Part shown: piece by piece, positions 25,822 through 34,572 of the stretch
Layout: each line of letters opens with the position of its first letter
How positions within the stretch are numbered: the first letter of the stretch is position 1
NCBI GenBank assembly: GCA_964509335.1
Contig: CAZDXB010000010.1
Location: 30,063-94,062, forward strand
From: CAZDXB01 sp964509335
GTDB lineage: Bacteria; Bacteroidota; Ignavibacteria; Kapaibacteriales; UBA2268
Length of the DNA stretch: 64,000 nt
Direction: 5' to 3'
Made by a program: the position numbers and the translations under genes
Notes under the pieces: model-generated
What the model saw: the letters and a program-made list of their open reading frames with translations, nothing else
The model's database searches: none
Told to the model about the DNA's origin: nothing

Positions 25822-26700
25822 TTATATATCAAAACTCAACGAAAAACATAACGATTGCTCGAGCTGTCTTGTCGCCGAATAATACTTGTCGTATAAAAGA
25901 CGCATTGAATAATCTATCTCAAATATATCGTAACGGAGCGAAGAGGAGCCTAAAACGCTAACTCTCGAGTTCTTCAAACTAGTAAACTGGTCTTTTTTGC
26001 CTAACGCGTTCGCGCTAAACGACAGAGAATAAGTTAAATCCTCCACTATTTCTCTATCGTACTCTAGTTCAAACGTCGCGCTATATCCTAATTCCTTAGC
26101 CGAATTGACCCTTATTTCTTCTCCCTTTTTTAAAGTAAAATCGTCGGTATAAGTCTCCTGATAAGAATAACCGACGCCGTATGTCAAGGATAATCTATTA
26201 GAACCGTTTTCCGAAACGGAGTAATGCTTCTGTCCAATGAATAATGTATTGTAAACAAATAGCGGGTCCATAAAACCTGTCTTCCTATCCCCTATTTTGC
26301 CTTCCCCCATTTCGGTCTCCGCCGTGGTTTCGAAAAAGAGTCTTACTTTAGGAACGTTCCAAATTGTCATAGACGGACATATACTTAATATAAAATCGTC
26401 TTGCGTTTTGATCGGCAACTCCTTTTTATAATGGCTTTGCCCGTAATTCATATACAAATCGACTTTAAAACCAAAGGTCTCGCCTTCCAAATCCAACTTT
26501 GATTCCAGCTTAGAATTCCACTGCAAACTCTCGTTTTCGTTGCCGGCAGAACTTTCTCCGGAAAAAATCAAACCGGCGGAAGGATTAAATCGAAAATAAA
26601 CGTCTAATCCTTTTTCTTCTTCCTCTTCGGCTTTCGCAAAACCGCTAAGCAAGAAGCAAAGCATTAAAGCAAACGTTGTATTTATTTTTGACAACCTCAT
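25822..26700 (-). CDS. Predicted outer-membrane beta-barrel protein
   Basis: A 292-residue exported protein. It has a signal peptide (about 1-24, ending GFAKA), an acidic patch EEEEEK, then alternating polar/hydrophobic strands with many aromatics (LDVYFRFNPSAGLIF, FGFKVDLYMNYGQSHY, LSLTYGVGYSYQETY) and a final LCFSLSFDI, compatible with a small barrel. No specific family is recognised; it somewhat resembles DUF3078-like barrels of Bacteroidota. It is upstream of and probably co-transcribed with the Cys-rich secreted protein. Its duty could be scaffolding or transport; nothing in the sequence decides. Confidence 0.6.
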   Translation of the reverse strand: MRLSKINTTFALMLCFLLSGFAKAEEEEEKGLDVYFRFNPSAGLIFSGESSAGNENESLQWNSKLESKLDLEGETFGFKVDLYMNYGQSHYKKELPIKTQDDFILSICPSMTIWNVPKVRLFFETTAETEMGEGKIGDRKTGFMDPLFVYNTLFIGQKHYSVSENGSNRLSLTYGVGYSYQETYTDDFTLKKGEEIRVNSAKELGYSATFELEYDREIVEDLTYSLSFSANALGKKDQFTSLKNSRVSVLGSSSLRYDIFEIDYSMRLLYDKYYSATRQLEQSLCFSLSFDI

Positions 26701-26846
26701 AATACAAATATTAACAATTATTCATTTTGAAACAAATTTTTATTTAAAAATGAACAGAGTATTAATGTTTTGTAATCAAAACGTTTGCGCAAAAGTATCC
26801 TTGCCTTTTAATTGTCGTAAAAATTTGGACGTTCTATTAAAAAAAA

Positions 26847-26876
26847 CGGAACCCCCAAATAAAATTGAGAGTTCCG
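26847..26876 (-). terminator. Intrinsic terminator after the ASPIC/UnbV-like gene
   Basis: On the minus strand CGGAACTCTCAA pairs with TTGGGGGTTCCG (two G-U type mismatches), followed by a run of eight T. It lies 25 bases after the end of the gene at 26902. Confidence 0.75.
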
Positions 26877-26901
26877 CTTAAAAACCATCGCGCGTCGAAA
26901 A

Positions 26902-27468
26902 TTACATCTTCACGAACCTCTTTCCGATTTTCTCGTCGCCGGAATCCAACATTATATAATAAACCCCCGGCGCTAAATCCGAAACGTCCATTCGATAGAC
27001 GTTCTTTCCTCTTTGCAAAGATACGCCGAGTTTTTGGCGAACAGTCTCGCCCAAAGAATTATATATATTAACGGCGGTTTCCGTATAAACTTCGCCCGAT
27101 TTAATTTCCAAATTTACAATGTCGCTTACGGGATTGGGATTGACGCTCAAAGACAAACCGGAGACAACTCCGCTTTCAACTTTCGCCGGAACGCCCTCGC
27201 CCTGAGTTAAAGTAATTGTCTTGTTTATTTCGGCAACCTCGAACTTCTCGTAATCGGGAATCTCGCCCGTCCAAGTTACCACAATCGAATCGACGCTCGC
27301 GCAATCGCCGAGCCCGTAATACAGCCTAGCCGGTCTTTGCGACCTGACTCCGTTGCCGGCGGTTACCTCTTGAGTAAACTTTTTATCGCCGTTCCAATAC
27401 TTCAACGTTTCCGCTTGGGAAACAACCGTTAACGCAAGAAACGCCAATAAAATCTTCTTTATCATCAT
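26902..27468 (-). CDS. Short secreted protein: ASPIC/UnbV-like segment plus type IX sorting domain
   Basis: A 188-residue exported protein in three parts. First comes a signal peptide (MMIKKILLAFLALTVVSQA). Residues 30-75 contain VTAGNGVRSQRPARLYYGLG then DSIVVTWTGEIPDYE, which match the ASPIC/UnbV domain usually found at the C-terminus of much longer FG-GAP/VCBS beta-propeller proteins. Residues 105-188 are a Por/type IX sorting domain (LSVNPNPVSDIVNLEI, DLAPGVYYIMLDSG, KIGKRFVKM). The propeller is missing, so this is either a reduced functional form or a remnant that kept its signal and tail. Its terminator lies directly downstream. Confidence 0.7.
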   Translation of the reverse strand: MMIKKILLAFLALTVVSQAETLKYWNGDKKFTQEVTAGNGVRSQRPARLYYGLGDCASVDSIVVTWTGEIPDYEKFEVAEINKTITLTQGEGVPAKVESGVVSGLSLSVNPNPVSDIVNLEIKSGEVYTETAVNIYNSLGETVRQKLGVSLQRGKNVYRMDVSDLAPGVYYIMLDSGDEKIGKRFVKM

Positions 27469-27538
27469 CCAATATCTCCTAAGATAAACTAAAACTTAAC
27501 AATGAAATTAATCAGTTTTGAAAATAAAACTTTTCTAT

Positions 27539-27637
27539 GAAATAGCAAAAAGGCTACGCAACTCGCCTACCTCCGTCCTCGTCGTCAAACAATACGAAGG
27601 ACTCGTAAAATCAGCAACAAAAAGGGTTATGGGGTGA
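27539..27637 (+). pseudogene. Decayed copy of the 3' end of the APC permease gene
   Basis: From CGCAACTCGCC (27557) to the stop GGGGTGA (27637) this stretch repeats the last 81 bases of the permease gene (25042-25122) with about five differences by eye. Weaker similarity extends back to about 27539. There is no upstream gene body, so it is a fragment. The two copies form direct repeats around a 2.4-kb segment carrying three minus-strand secreted-protein genes. Confidence 0.9.
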
Positions 27638-27680
27638 TTTTTATCATAAGGGTTGTAAGACTAGAAAATAAAGTTTATAA

Positions 27681-28748
27681 TTATGCGTGTGAAACAGTTA
27701 TTTTGTATCGTTTATGTAATATTTCGGATAAAGAAATCGCATTCGACCAATTCTCATTATTTTTTATCCAATAATATGATTGAGGCGGTTTTAATTCAGA
27801 ACCGATTAAATGGTTGAGCTGAGTTAATGGAATAGGCGCGGTATATCTATTAAAATTCTTAAAAAATATCGAATAAATCTCCTTAGTATCCTTTGTATAT
27901 TGAAAATATTCTTTCTCCGAACAAGCAATTTTTTCTTTGTACTTATCCCAAATTAATGTAGGGGGATTTTTCTCTATAGCGTCGATTGTAACATATCCAT
28001 GTATCTCTTGACTCGGCTTAGATGAATATAATACCACTTTACAGCCCTTTAGATTTGCATTAAAATATTTGCGAATTTCTACGGTCTTTTCGCCAGACTT
28101 AATTTTATCAAAATAATCGGGCTTAATACTCATTACTATCCCATTTTGTATATCGTCGTGATACTTAATAAAACGAGAGTTTAATTTAGGCAATTTATTG
28201 ATAATATTATTCCAAACAGTATTAAAAGACGCTCTATTAATTAATTCTCGGTCGCCGTTACGATATTCTTTTGTATATTTCGATACATTGTCAAAACCGA
28301 AAGATTGGAAAAAATCTCTTTTTTCGCTCCAAAGACTTTCAGGAAACGTAAAGAAGATTTGCTTAGCATGTCTCTTTGCGTTGTTAGCCATTAAAGTAAA
28401 GAATAATTCGCCTAAATTATAATTTTGATAATCCTTGTCGATATGCAAATGACAAAATTTAGATAACTCGCCTAGTTTAAGAACGGCAGTGGCAATCGGC
28501 AAATTGTCAATATAACCAACATAGGCAATTCTTTCGCCGTTTTTAATACCCGGTTTTACTTTATCTTTAAACCAAGTCTTAATATTGGGATAATCAACCT
28601 CGTGTCTTTCAATTAACGCCGCCATATTCAATAATGAATCGTGCTTGAAGTCGATATTATCTTTATCAATAGACTCAATAGTCAAGGTCAACTCTTCTGA
28701 AAATAATTCGTAGTTATTTATTGTTTTCATTTTCTTTCTATTCATCAT
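27681..28748 (-). CDS. GNAT acetyltransferase fused to an ASCH domain
   Basis: A 355-residue two-domain protein. Residues 20-190 look like a GNAT N-acetyltransferase (ERIAYVGYIDNLPIATAVLK, then HLHIDKDYQNYNLGELFFTLM corresponding to the acetyl-CoA-binding region). Residues 215-335 form an ASCH/PUA-like domain (IVMSIKPDYFDKIKSGEKTV, EIRKYF, GCKVVLYSSKP, GYVTIDAI), a fold that binds RNA or modified nucleosides; YqfB of E. coli, an N4-acetylcytidine amidohydrolase, belongs to it. The start at 28748 is chosen for its GGAGAAAG ribosome-binding site and gives an 11-base overlap with the dCTP-deaminase-like gene upstream, implying coupling. Together they form a probable two-gene nucleotide-linked cassette. 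Substrate unknown. Confidence 0.75.
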   Translation of the reverse strand: MMNRKKMKTINNYELFSEELTLTIESIDKDNIDFKHDSLLNMAALIERHEVDYPNIKTWFKDKVKPGIKNGERIAYVGYIDNLPIATAVLKLGELSKFCHLHIDKDYQNYNLGELFFTLMANNAKRHAKQIFFTFPESLWSEKRDFFQSFGFDNVSKYTKEYRNGDRELINRASFNTVWNNIINKLPKLNSRFIKYHDDIQNGIVMSIKPDYFDKIKSGEKTVEIRKYFNANLKGCKVVLYSSKPSQEIHGYVTIDAIEKNPPTLIWDKYKEKIACSEKEYFQYTKDTKEIYSIFFKNFNRYTAPIPLTQLNHLIGSELKPPQSYYWIKNNENWSNAISLSEILHKRYKITVSHA

Positions 28749-29943
28749 TCTTTCTCCAATCTTTAAAATATTTAGATAATTGAAGTTCTTGTTCTCCATA
28801 ACTTGGTTTTTTATCTTCGTTCCATTCGTCGAATTTAGACATACGATAAAATTTTAATTTTGCCAATCTCTCTCCGTCCGCTAAAGTTACGTCAACATTA
28901 TGTCCTCTAACTTCGAAAATTAAAGGTGTGCCATTTTTCCCGTCATCTCTATGTAAACCAAAATACGGATGCACAAAGCCGGCGTAATGAATTCTCATTT
29001 CGCCTAGAGATTCGTCGATTGCCCTACAATAAACCGCTACTCCTTCAGGCATCGCTATTCTTTCTTTTGACCTTATAATATAAAATTTATCTTTTACTAT
29101 TTTTAATCTATTGTTTTTATCAGATTCTACAATATCCCAAAAATCTTCAGGTTTATGTTCTTTTCCAATTAAATCAATAAATTTATCCTCATTATCCTCA
29201 TTATCGTCTTTCTTTGAAATAAACGCAGTTGCTTTTTTCCCAACAATGTCAGTTTTAGTTGTATCTACAGATAAATATCCAAGACCATCCTTGCTTCCAA
29301 TTAAAACATTATTAAGGAAATCTTCGTCTTTTATTTCAGAATCTTCTGGTTTCCCATAGAAAAATCTTAATTGCGATAATGTCTGATCAGATCTTACTTT
29401 TATATTAAAACTTATGGGGATAACTTCAAGATACAACTCGCCGGTTGAATCCTTTAAATTCTCCGACTCAAATTCTTCATACTGAGATTCGCCGTCAACT
29501 ATTAATCGAGCTAGTACGTCTAATCTTCCAGTTGAGCTTTTCGCTGTCGCTTGACCGTATATATTTTTTAATTTCGCAGTAAGTCTTTCCTTTAATTTAA
29601 AAACATAGCATTCCCCTGCGTATAATTGATAATGTTCATCTTCATTATTCTCATATCTGTCAGAAAGTTCACGATTATTAAGGATTCTTCTATAAGCCTC
29701 TTTCCCAAACGGCTTTATTGACCCTTTTTTCATTTTCCAACATTCATCAGACAATCTCAAATCTACCGATGACTCGTGCCAATCATCCGCCCATTCCTTT
29801 TTATCCTCATATTTTTTTTGGTCGCTTTCTTTTGTAGTAATATCAAAATTGCTTATATAACCGTCGTTATGAAGTTCCTCAAGTTGGGTATGCGATAAAA
29901 TACCCGGTAACCAATGGTTTTCCTCCCAAGGATGTTTTGCCAT
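28738..29943 (-). CDS. dCTP deaminase/dUTPase-fold protein (DCD2-like, double-length)
   Basis: A 401-residue member of the dCTP deaminase/dUTPase superfamily. Motifs seen are SSVDLRLSD at 58-66, the phosphate-binding KSSTGRLDVLARLI at 135-148, AGFVHPYFG near 321-329, and PLIFEVRGHNV with Glu344. The Ser-Ser-x-Gly-Arg and Glu positions used for catalysis by E. coli Dcd are kept, so it may be active. It is about twice the length of Dcd, with inserts (residues 80-110 and 160-300), resembling the DCD2 arrangement. The start at 29943 is chosen because AGGAAGAAG precedes it; upstream in-frame ATGs would add a basic, non-conserved stretch. The neighbour is GNAT-ASCH. dCTP deaminases occur in housekeeping nucleotide metabolism and in phage defence. 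Confidence 0.78.
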   Translation of the reverse strand: MAKHPWEENHWLPGILSHTQLEELHNDGYISNFDITTKESDQKKYEDKKEWADDWHESSVDLRLSDECWKMKKGSIKPFGKEAYRRILNNRELSDRYENNEDEHYQLYAGECYVFKLKERLTAKLKNIYGQATAKSSTGRLDVLARLIVDGESQYEEFESENLKDSTGELYLEVIPISFNIKVRSDQTLSQLRFFYGKPEDSEIKDEDFLNNVLIGSKDGLGYLSVDTTKTDIVGKKATAFISKKDDNEDNEDKFIDLIGKEHKPEDFWDIVESDKNNRLKIVKDKFYIIRSKERIAMPEGVAVYCRAIDESLGEMRIHYAGFVHPYFGLHRDDGKNGTPLIFEVRGHNVDVTLADGERLAKLKFYRMSKFDEWNEDKKPSYGEQELQLSKYFKDWRKNDE

Positions 29944-30114
29944 CTTCTTCCTAAAAAATATTTTTTTTAAACTTTTAACAAAAGATACGAATTTCATAGC
30001 AATAAACCAACTTTTTTCACGATATTTCAACTCAATAGTAACTCGCTGACATACAACTAATTACTATTCTCAAATTTAGAATTGCGAAAATGCATAGTAA
30101 TTCGTAATTGAATA

Positions 30115-31656
30115 TCACTCCCACTCAATCGTTCCCGGCGGCTTGCTCGTTACGTCGTAAACGACGCGGTTGATTCCGGATATTTCGTTGACGATTCTGT
30201 CGCTCGCCTTCGCCAAAACGTCGTAGGGCATATTGAACCAATCGGCGGTCATCCCGTCCACGCTCGTAACCGCCCGCAAGGCGCAGACGCATTCGTATGT
30301 GCGCTCGTCGCCCATAACGCCGACGCTCTTCACCGGCAACAACACCGCGAACGCCTGCCATATATCGTTATAAAGCCCCGCCGAGCGTATTTCTTCTATA
30401 AATATATCGTCGGCGCGACGCAAAATATCCAGCCGCTCCTTCGTTACCTCGCCGAGTATCCTAATAGCCAAGCCGGGACCGGGAAAAGGATGCCGCTCGA
30501 TAAACCACTTCGGAACGCCAAGCTCAGCGCCCACGGCTCTCACCTCGTCCTTGAACAGCTCTCTGAACGGTTCCAAGAGCTTCAGATTCATTCGCTCCGG
30601 CAAACCGCCGACGTTGTGATGCGACTTTATCGTAGCCGAAGGTCCCTTGACCGACACCGATTCGATTACGTCGGGATACAGCGTCCCCTGCGCCAGCCAT
30701 TGAACGTCCGCGAGCGATTCGGCTTCCTTCTCGAACGCCTCTATAAATTTCGCCCCGATTATTTTGCGCTTCTTCTCTGGGTCGGCGACGCCCGATAGCT
30801 CGCTCAAAAACAAATCCGACGCGTCCACGAAATCGACGGGAATATCGAACGACTCGCGAAATAGCTTTACAATCATTTCGCTCTCCTTCAAACGCATAAC
30901 GCCCGTATCGACGTGAACGCAATGAAGCCTGTCGCCGATAGCCTCGTGAAGCAATACCGCCGCGACGGTTGAATCTACGCCGCCGCTCAAAGCTAAAATA
31001 ACTTTTTCGTCGCCGACTTTCTCCCTGATTTCCTCTTTTTTGCTCTCGGCGAAGGAAGCCGCGTTCCAAGTCCCCTTGCAATCGCAAATGTTTCTGACGA
31101 AGTTATTTAATATCTTCCGCCCCTCGACCGTGTGATGCACTTCGGGATGAAACTGCACGCCGAAATTCATTTTATCGCTCGACCTGACGGCGCAAACGGG
31201 CGAATTTGCGGAATAAGCGATAATCTCAAAGCCGTCCGGCGGCTCCACTAGCGCGTCGCCGTGGCTCATCCATACGATTGAATTAGGCTTTACGCCGGAA
31301 AACAAATCATCGTCGGAATCTATATATAATTCCGCCCTGCCGTATTCCCTGCGCGCCGCTTTATCCACTTTTCCGCCGAGCTGATAAGCGAGAAGTTGCA
31401 AACCGTAGCAAATCCCCAAAACGGGAACGCCCAAATCGAAAACGTCGAACGAAGGCAACGGAGCATCCTCGGCGTAAACGCTCGAAGGACCGCCCGAAAG
31501 GATAAGCCCGTTCGGCTCTAAACTTAACAATTCCTCTTTTGAAATATTATACGGATAAATTTCGCCGTAAACTCCGCTCTCTCGGACTTTTCGGGCTATC
31601 AATTGGGTGTATTGAGAGCCGAAGTCCAATACGATAATTTTCTCGGTAAGTTCCAT
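30115..31656 (-). CDS. guaA: GMP synthase (glutamine-hydrolysing)
   Basis: Converts XMP, ATP and glutamine to GMP, the last step of guanine nucleotide synthesis. The 513 residues contain a class I glutamine amidotransferase domain (1-195; nucleophile Cys83 in GICYG, His/Glu in FHPEV), an ATP pyrophosphatase domain with the PP-loop LSGGVDST near 224, and the C-terminal dimerisation domain ending KPPGTIEWE, all canonical. It is last in the minus-strand group lipoprotein, gamma-carbonic anhydrase, yicC, guaA; only 8 bases separate it from yicC. Confidence 0.97.
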   Translation of the reverse strand: MELTEKIIVLDFGSQYTQLIARKVRESGVYGEIYPYNISKEELLSLEPNGLILSGGPSSVYAEDAPLPSFDVFDLGVPVLGICYGLQLLAYQLGGKVDKAARREYGRAELYIDSDDDLFSGVKPNSIVWMSHGDALVEPPDGFEIIAYSANSPVCAVRSSDKMNFGVQFHPEVHHTVEGRKILNNFVRNICDCKGTWNAASFAESKKEEIREKVGDEKVILALSGGVDSTVAAVLLHEAIGDRLHCVHVDTGVMRLKESEMIVKLFRESFDIPVDFVDASDLFLSELSGVADPEKKRKIIGAKFIEAFEKEAESLADVQWLAQGTLYPDVIESVSVKGPSATIKSHHNVGGLPERMNLKLLEPFRELFKDEVRAVGAELGVPKWFIERHPFPGPGLAIRILGEVTKERLDILRRADDIFIEEIRSAGLYNDIWQAFAVLLPVKSVGVMGDERTYECVCALRAVTSVDGMTADWFNMPYDVLAKASDRIVNEISGINRVVYDVTSKPPGTIEWE

Positions 31657-31664
31657 TAGCTCTA

Positions 31665-32546
31665 TTATTCAATATTCTGAATTTGCTCTCTAATCCGCTC
31701 CACTTCTTCTTTCATATAAACGACTTGTTTCTGTATTTCGGCGTCGTTGCATTTGGAACCGATAGTGTTTACTTCGCGGTGCATTTCCTGAAGCAGAAAA
31801 TTCATCTTTTTGCCGACGGGTTCTTGTTTTCTCGACTTCAACATTTCGTTGAAAAACTTAACGTGCGAGAGCATTCTGACGCACTCCTCGGAAATGTCCA
31901 GCTTGTCGGCGAGTAGCGCTATTTCCATTTGCAAGCGCTGTTCGTCGATTTCCTCCGTTTCGAAAAGTTGCGCTATCTTCATTCTTAACTTTTCTCGCTC
32001 TTCAGGTATTTTATTAACGCCTAAAGCGTCCACTTCTTCAACCTTATTTTTTATTTTCCTAACTCTCGCCGTCAAATCCTTGGCTATTCTTCTGCCTTCG
32101 TTCTTTCGCATATTATCCAAAGAAGTCAAGGCTTTGTTCAAAGCGGACTTCACGGGCCTCCACTCAATTTCCGACGCTTCGTCGTCTTTTCTCTCGTAAA
32201 AATCGCCTGAAAACTCAAGCAGATGATCGATTTTAACGGCTTCTCTAAGTTTTAATTTACTCTTAAGATTTTTCAAATCTTCAAAGCATCTCTTCGCCGC
32301 TGCGTAATTCAACTTTAACGGGAAAGCGCCTTCTTCGTAATCTATCGTCGCGCTAATAAAAACCGAACCTCTTTCCAGCTTATTGCCAATCATATCCCTG
32401 ATGTCAAATTCCCGATGCGATAAAGATCTAGGAATCTTGCAATTGATATCTAGGTATCTTCCGTTAAGGCTTTTCAATTCTACCGTCGCCGAGACTCCTT
32501 TTTCCTTAGTTTGGACTCTGCTATATCCTGTCATACTTTTAATCAT
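31665..32546 (-). CDS. yicC: YicC-family protein (putative endoribonuclease)
   Basis: A 293-residue cytosolic protein of the YicC family, described as an endoribonuclease acting on small RNAs. The start at 32546 gives the conserved opening MIKSMTGYSRVQ; an upstream ATG would add twelve residues not found in relatives. The family features KSLNGRYLDI near residue 30 and, at the C-terminus, KMNFLLQEMHREVNTIGSK are present. In other bacteria it is often followed by gmk/rpoZ; here it is followed by guaA, another guanine nucleotide gene, with an 8-base gap. Confidence 0.92.
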   Translation of the reverse strand: MIKSMTGYSRVQTKEKGVSATVELKSLNGRYLDINCKIPRSLSHREFDIRDMIGNKLERGSVFISATIDYEEGAFPLKLNYAAAKRCFEDLKNLKSKLKLREAVKIDHLLEFSGDFYERKDDEASEIEWRPVKSALNKALTSLDNMRKNEGRRIAKDLTARVRKIKNKVEEVDALGVNKIPEEREKLRMKIAQLFETEEIDEQRLQMEIALLADKLDISEECVRMLSHVKFFNEMLKSRKQEPVGKKMNFLLQEMHREVNTIGSKCNDAEIQKQVVYMKEEVERIREQIQNIE

Positions 32547-32607
32547 AACGCTTCGTCTTTTTGTTAGTAAATAAAAACGCAAAGATAGCTAATTTTTAAC
32601 TTTTAAC

Positions 32608-33150
32608 CTATAGCTCTTGATTTCTATATTGGGAGCTATAATTCACGTAATTAACCGAATGACGCGTAATTGCCTGCAATTCCTCGTTTGTTAAATCGCG
32701 GACGACTTTCGCGGGAATTCCCGCTACCAACTTGCCGTTGGGAACGGTAAATCCTTCCTTAACGACCGCCCCCGCGGCTACAATAGAGTAGGAGCGAACT
32801 TGGGCGCCGTCTATAATTGTCGCGCTCGCGCCTATCAAGCAATTGTCGGCTATCGTCGCCCCGTGCAGGGTCGCCGAATGCCCAACAGTTACTTTCTTAC
32901 CTATCGTCAGAGGGAATTTCTTCCGCGTTACGTGAAGCATACACAAATCCTGAATATTCGTCTGCTTCCCGATTCTAATATAATTGACGTCGCCGCGAAT
33001 AACCGAGTTGAACCAAACCGAGCAATCCTCGTCAATCTCGACGTCGCCGATTATTCTAACGCCTTCGGCTAAAAACGCCGACGGATGAATTTTAGGCTCT
33101 TTGCCCTTAAAAGCTATTAAACTGCCGCTCTTTCCGGTTTCTATTTTCAT
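32608..33150 (-). CDS. Gamma-class carbonic anhydrase-like hexapeptide protein
   Basis: A 180-residue left-handed beta-helix protein (YrdA/PaaY/gamma-carbonic anhydrase-like). Zinc-ligand histidines are kept as His73 (MLHVT), His91 and His96 (VGHSATLHG), and the hexapeptide repeat pattern runs from about residue 30 to 150. Many relatives bind zinc without proven carbonic anhydrase activity, so reversible CO2 hydration is plausible but not assured. It lies 61 bases upstream of yicC and 25 bases downstream of the lipoprotein gene, all on the minus strand. Confidence 0.88.
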   Translation of the reverse strand: MKIETGKSGSLIAFKGKEPKIHPSAFLAEGVRIIGDVEIDEDCSVWFNSVIRGDVNYIRIGKQTNIQDLCMLHVTRKKFPLTIGKKVTVGHSATLHGATIADNCLIGASATIIDGAQVRSYSIVAAGAVVKEGFTVPNGKLVAGIPAKVVRDLTNEELQAITRHSVNYVNYSSQYRNQEL

Positions 33151-33175
33151 ATCTAAAAAATGATTTATTTAACAT

Positions 33176-34426
33176 CTACCAAGGGATTACTTTATTCATT
33201 GGCGTTTCGTCCAACCTTAAAACTCCAAATCTTTCGGTTAGAGGAAAAAGAATATTCGGTCCCGGAGACGCTGCCGGTCGCAACCGCAAAGGCGGAGCTT
33301 CCGACAAAGACATCATCCTTCTTACGTCGCCCCTTTTGCTTAAAAAAAACAATCCGTAAGCGGCGTCGCTCGCTCCGCAAAACGAAATTTCATTTTCGCC
33401 TATCATCACGGGCGAAGGAACGGCGGCTTCAAAACTTTTGTCCCAAATCTTCTCGCCCTTTTTGTTCAGCTTTATTATCTGACTGATAGGCGTTCCAAAA
33501 CCAGAGTTATAAGCGACAACGTATAAATCCCCGTTCTCGGCGGCGGAAATAAATCTAGGCATTTGAGCGAAACCTTTCTTCCAAATAAGTTCTCCCGACA
33601 AATCCAAAGCGTATAAAGCCGGGAACTTTTCGCCGCCTTTATACTCGACGCCCGAAAAATATATCCGCTTGGAGTTTATTATCGGCGGTTTGACTATTCG
33701 CGCGCCCTCAAAACTTTTCCTCCAAATCTCTTCGCCTTTGGAGTTGATATAAAGCAAAGTATCCGTTTCGCCGTATAAATTGTGCGTCAGCGGAAGAACG
33801 ACATTCTCGCCGTTATAAGAAGGAAAATAAGAAAGAATCGACATATCTTTATTCATCCCCCAAAGTCGCTCGCCTTCGAACGAATACATAGCGATTACTC
33901 CGTCGGTTGAAGCCGCTATAATTCCGTCGTTCAAAGCCAGCAAATCGGAAAAGACTGTAATGTTCTCGCCGACCTTCGTATGTCGCTTCTTCCACCTCAA
34001 ATCGCCGTTTTTAGAGAAAGAGTAAAGCTTGCCGTCGTTATCTATCGCGTATATATTCTGCTTTTTATCCGCCGCCATCCCAGCCGCTACGACGAAGCTC
34101 GAATCCAGTTGGGCGGTCCACTTCAAAATCTCTTCGTCGATAAGCGAAATGGAACCGTCGGCGCAAGGATAGACGGTTTTAAAGCTGGAAAGCGAAAGTA
34201 GCGGAGCTATAACTCCTTTGTCCTTTTTTGATTCAACGGTATCTATAACGTATAATTCGCGGTAAAAATCGCCGAATCGCTCAAAGGAATTATCCCTCGC
34301 GCCTCCGCCGTATAAATTAACTAGTTCGCCCTCCAAACTCTTCTCAAAATTGCAAGAAGTTATCAGAGTCAGAGCCAAAATAACCTTACCGACTATAAGG
34401 AGCGACTTTCTTCTTTCGCTAAACAT
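33176..34426 (-). CDS. Lipoprotein with a PQQ-like beta-propeller
   Basis: A 416-residue exported lipoprotein. A hydrophobic N-terminus ends in the lipobox LITSC (Cys at about residue 25). The start at 34426 is favoured by a CGGAGAG ribosome-binding site. The rest repeats strands ending in G-x-x-x-W-K/R (KNGDLRWKKR, EGERLWGMN, KGEEIWRKSF, SGELIWKKGF, KGEKIWDKSF), the blade pattern of PQQ-like propellers such as BamB. It has no adjacent Bam gene; a structural or binding role in the envelope is likely. It is first in the operon ending with guaA. Confidence 0.8.
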   Translation of the reverse strand: MFSERRKSLLIVGKVILALTLITSCNFEKSLEGELVNLYGGGARDNSFERFGDFYRELYVIDTVESKKDKGVIAPLLSLSSFKTVYPCADGSISLIDEEILKWTAQLDSSFVVAAGMAADKKQNIYAIDNDGKLYSFSKNGDLRWKKRHTKVGENITVFSDLLALNDGIIAASTDGVIAMYSFEGERLWGMNKDMSILSYFPSYNGENVVLPLTHNLYGETDTLLYINSKGEEIWRKSFEGARIVKPPIINSKRIYFSGVEYKGGEKFPALYALDLSGELIWKKGFAQMPRFISAAENGDLYVVAYNSGFGTPISQIIKLNKKGEKIWDKSFEAAVPSPVMIGENEISFCGASDAAYGLFFLSKRGDVRRMMSLSEAPPLRLRPAASPGPNILFPLTERFGVLRLDETPMNKVIPW

Positions 34427-34572
34427 AAACTCTCCGAATATTTTCTCGTTAAGATAACAAATTAATATATACAAAAATATCGTTAAGAAAAATAAATTCT
34501 AAATTAATAAACGATTTAAAAACAGATGATATATTCAAGATTAAATAAATGAATAAAAAATTAAAAAGAGCT

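Noticed and set aside
28749..28799. Longer N-terminus for the GNAT-ASCH protein
   Set aside because: The first upstream start lies deep inside the dCTP-deaminase-like gene and has no ribosome-binding site, whereas 28748 has GGAGAAAG.
34549..34572. Upstream ATG for OlsF copy 1
   Set aside because: The ATG at 34573 gives exactly the length and N-terminus of the tandem paralogue.
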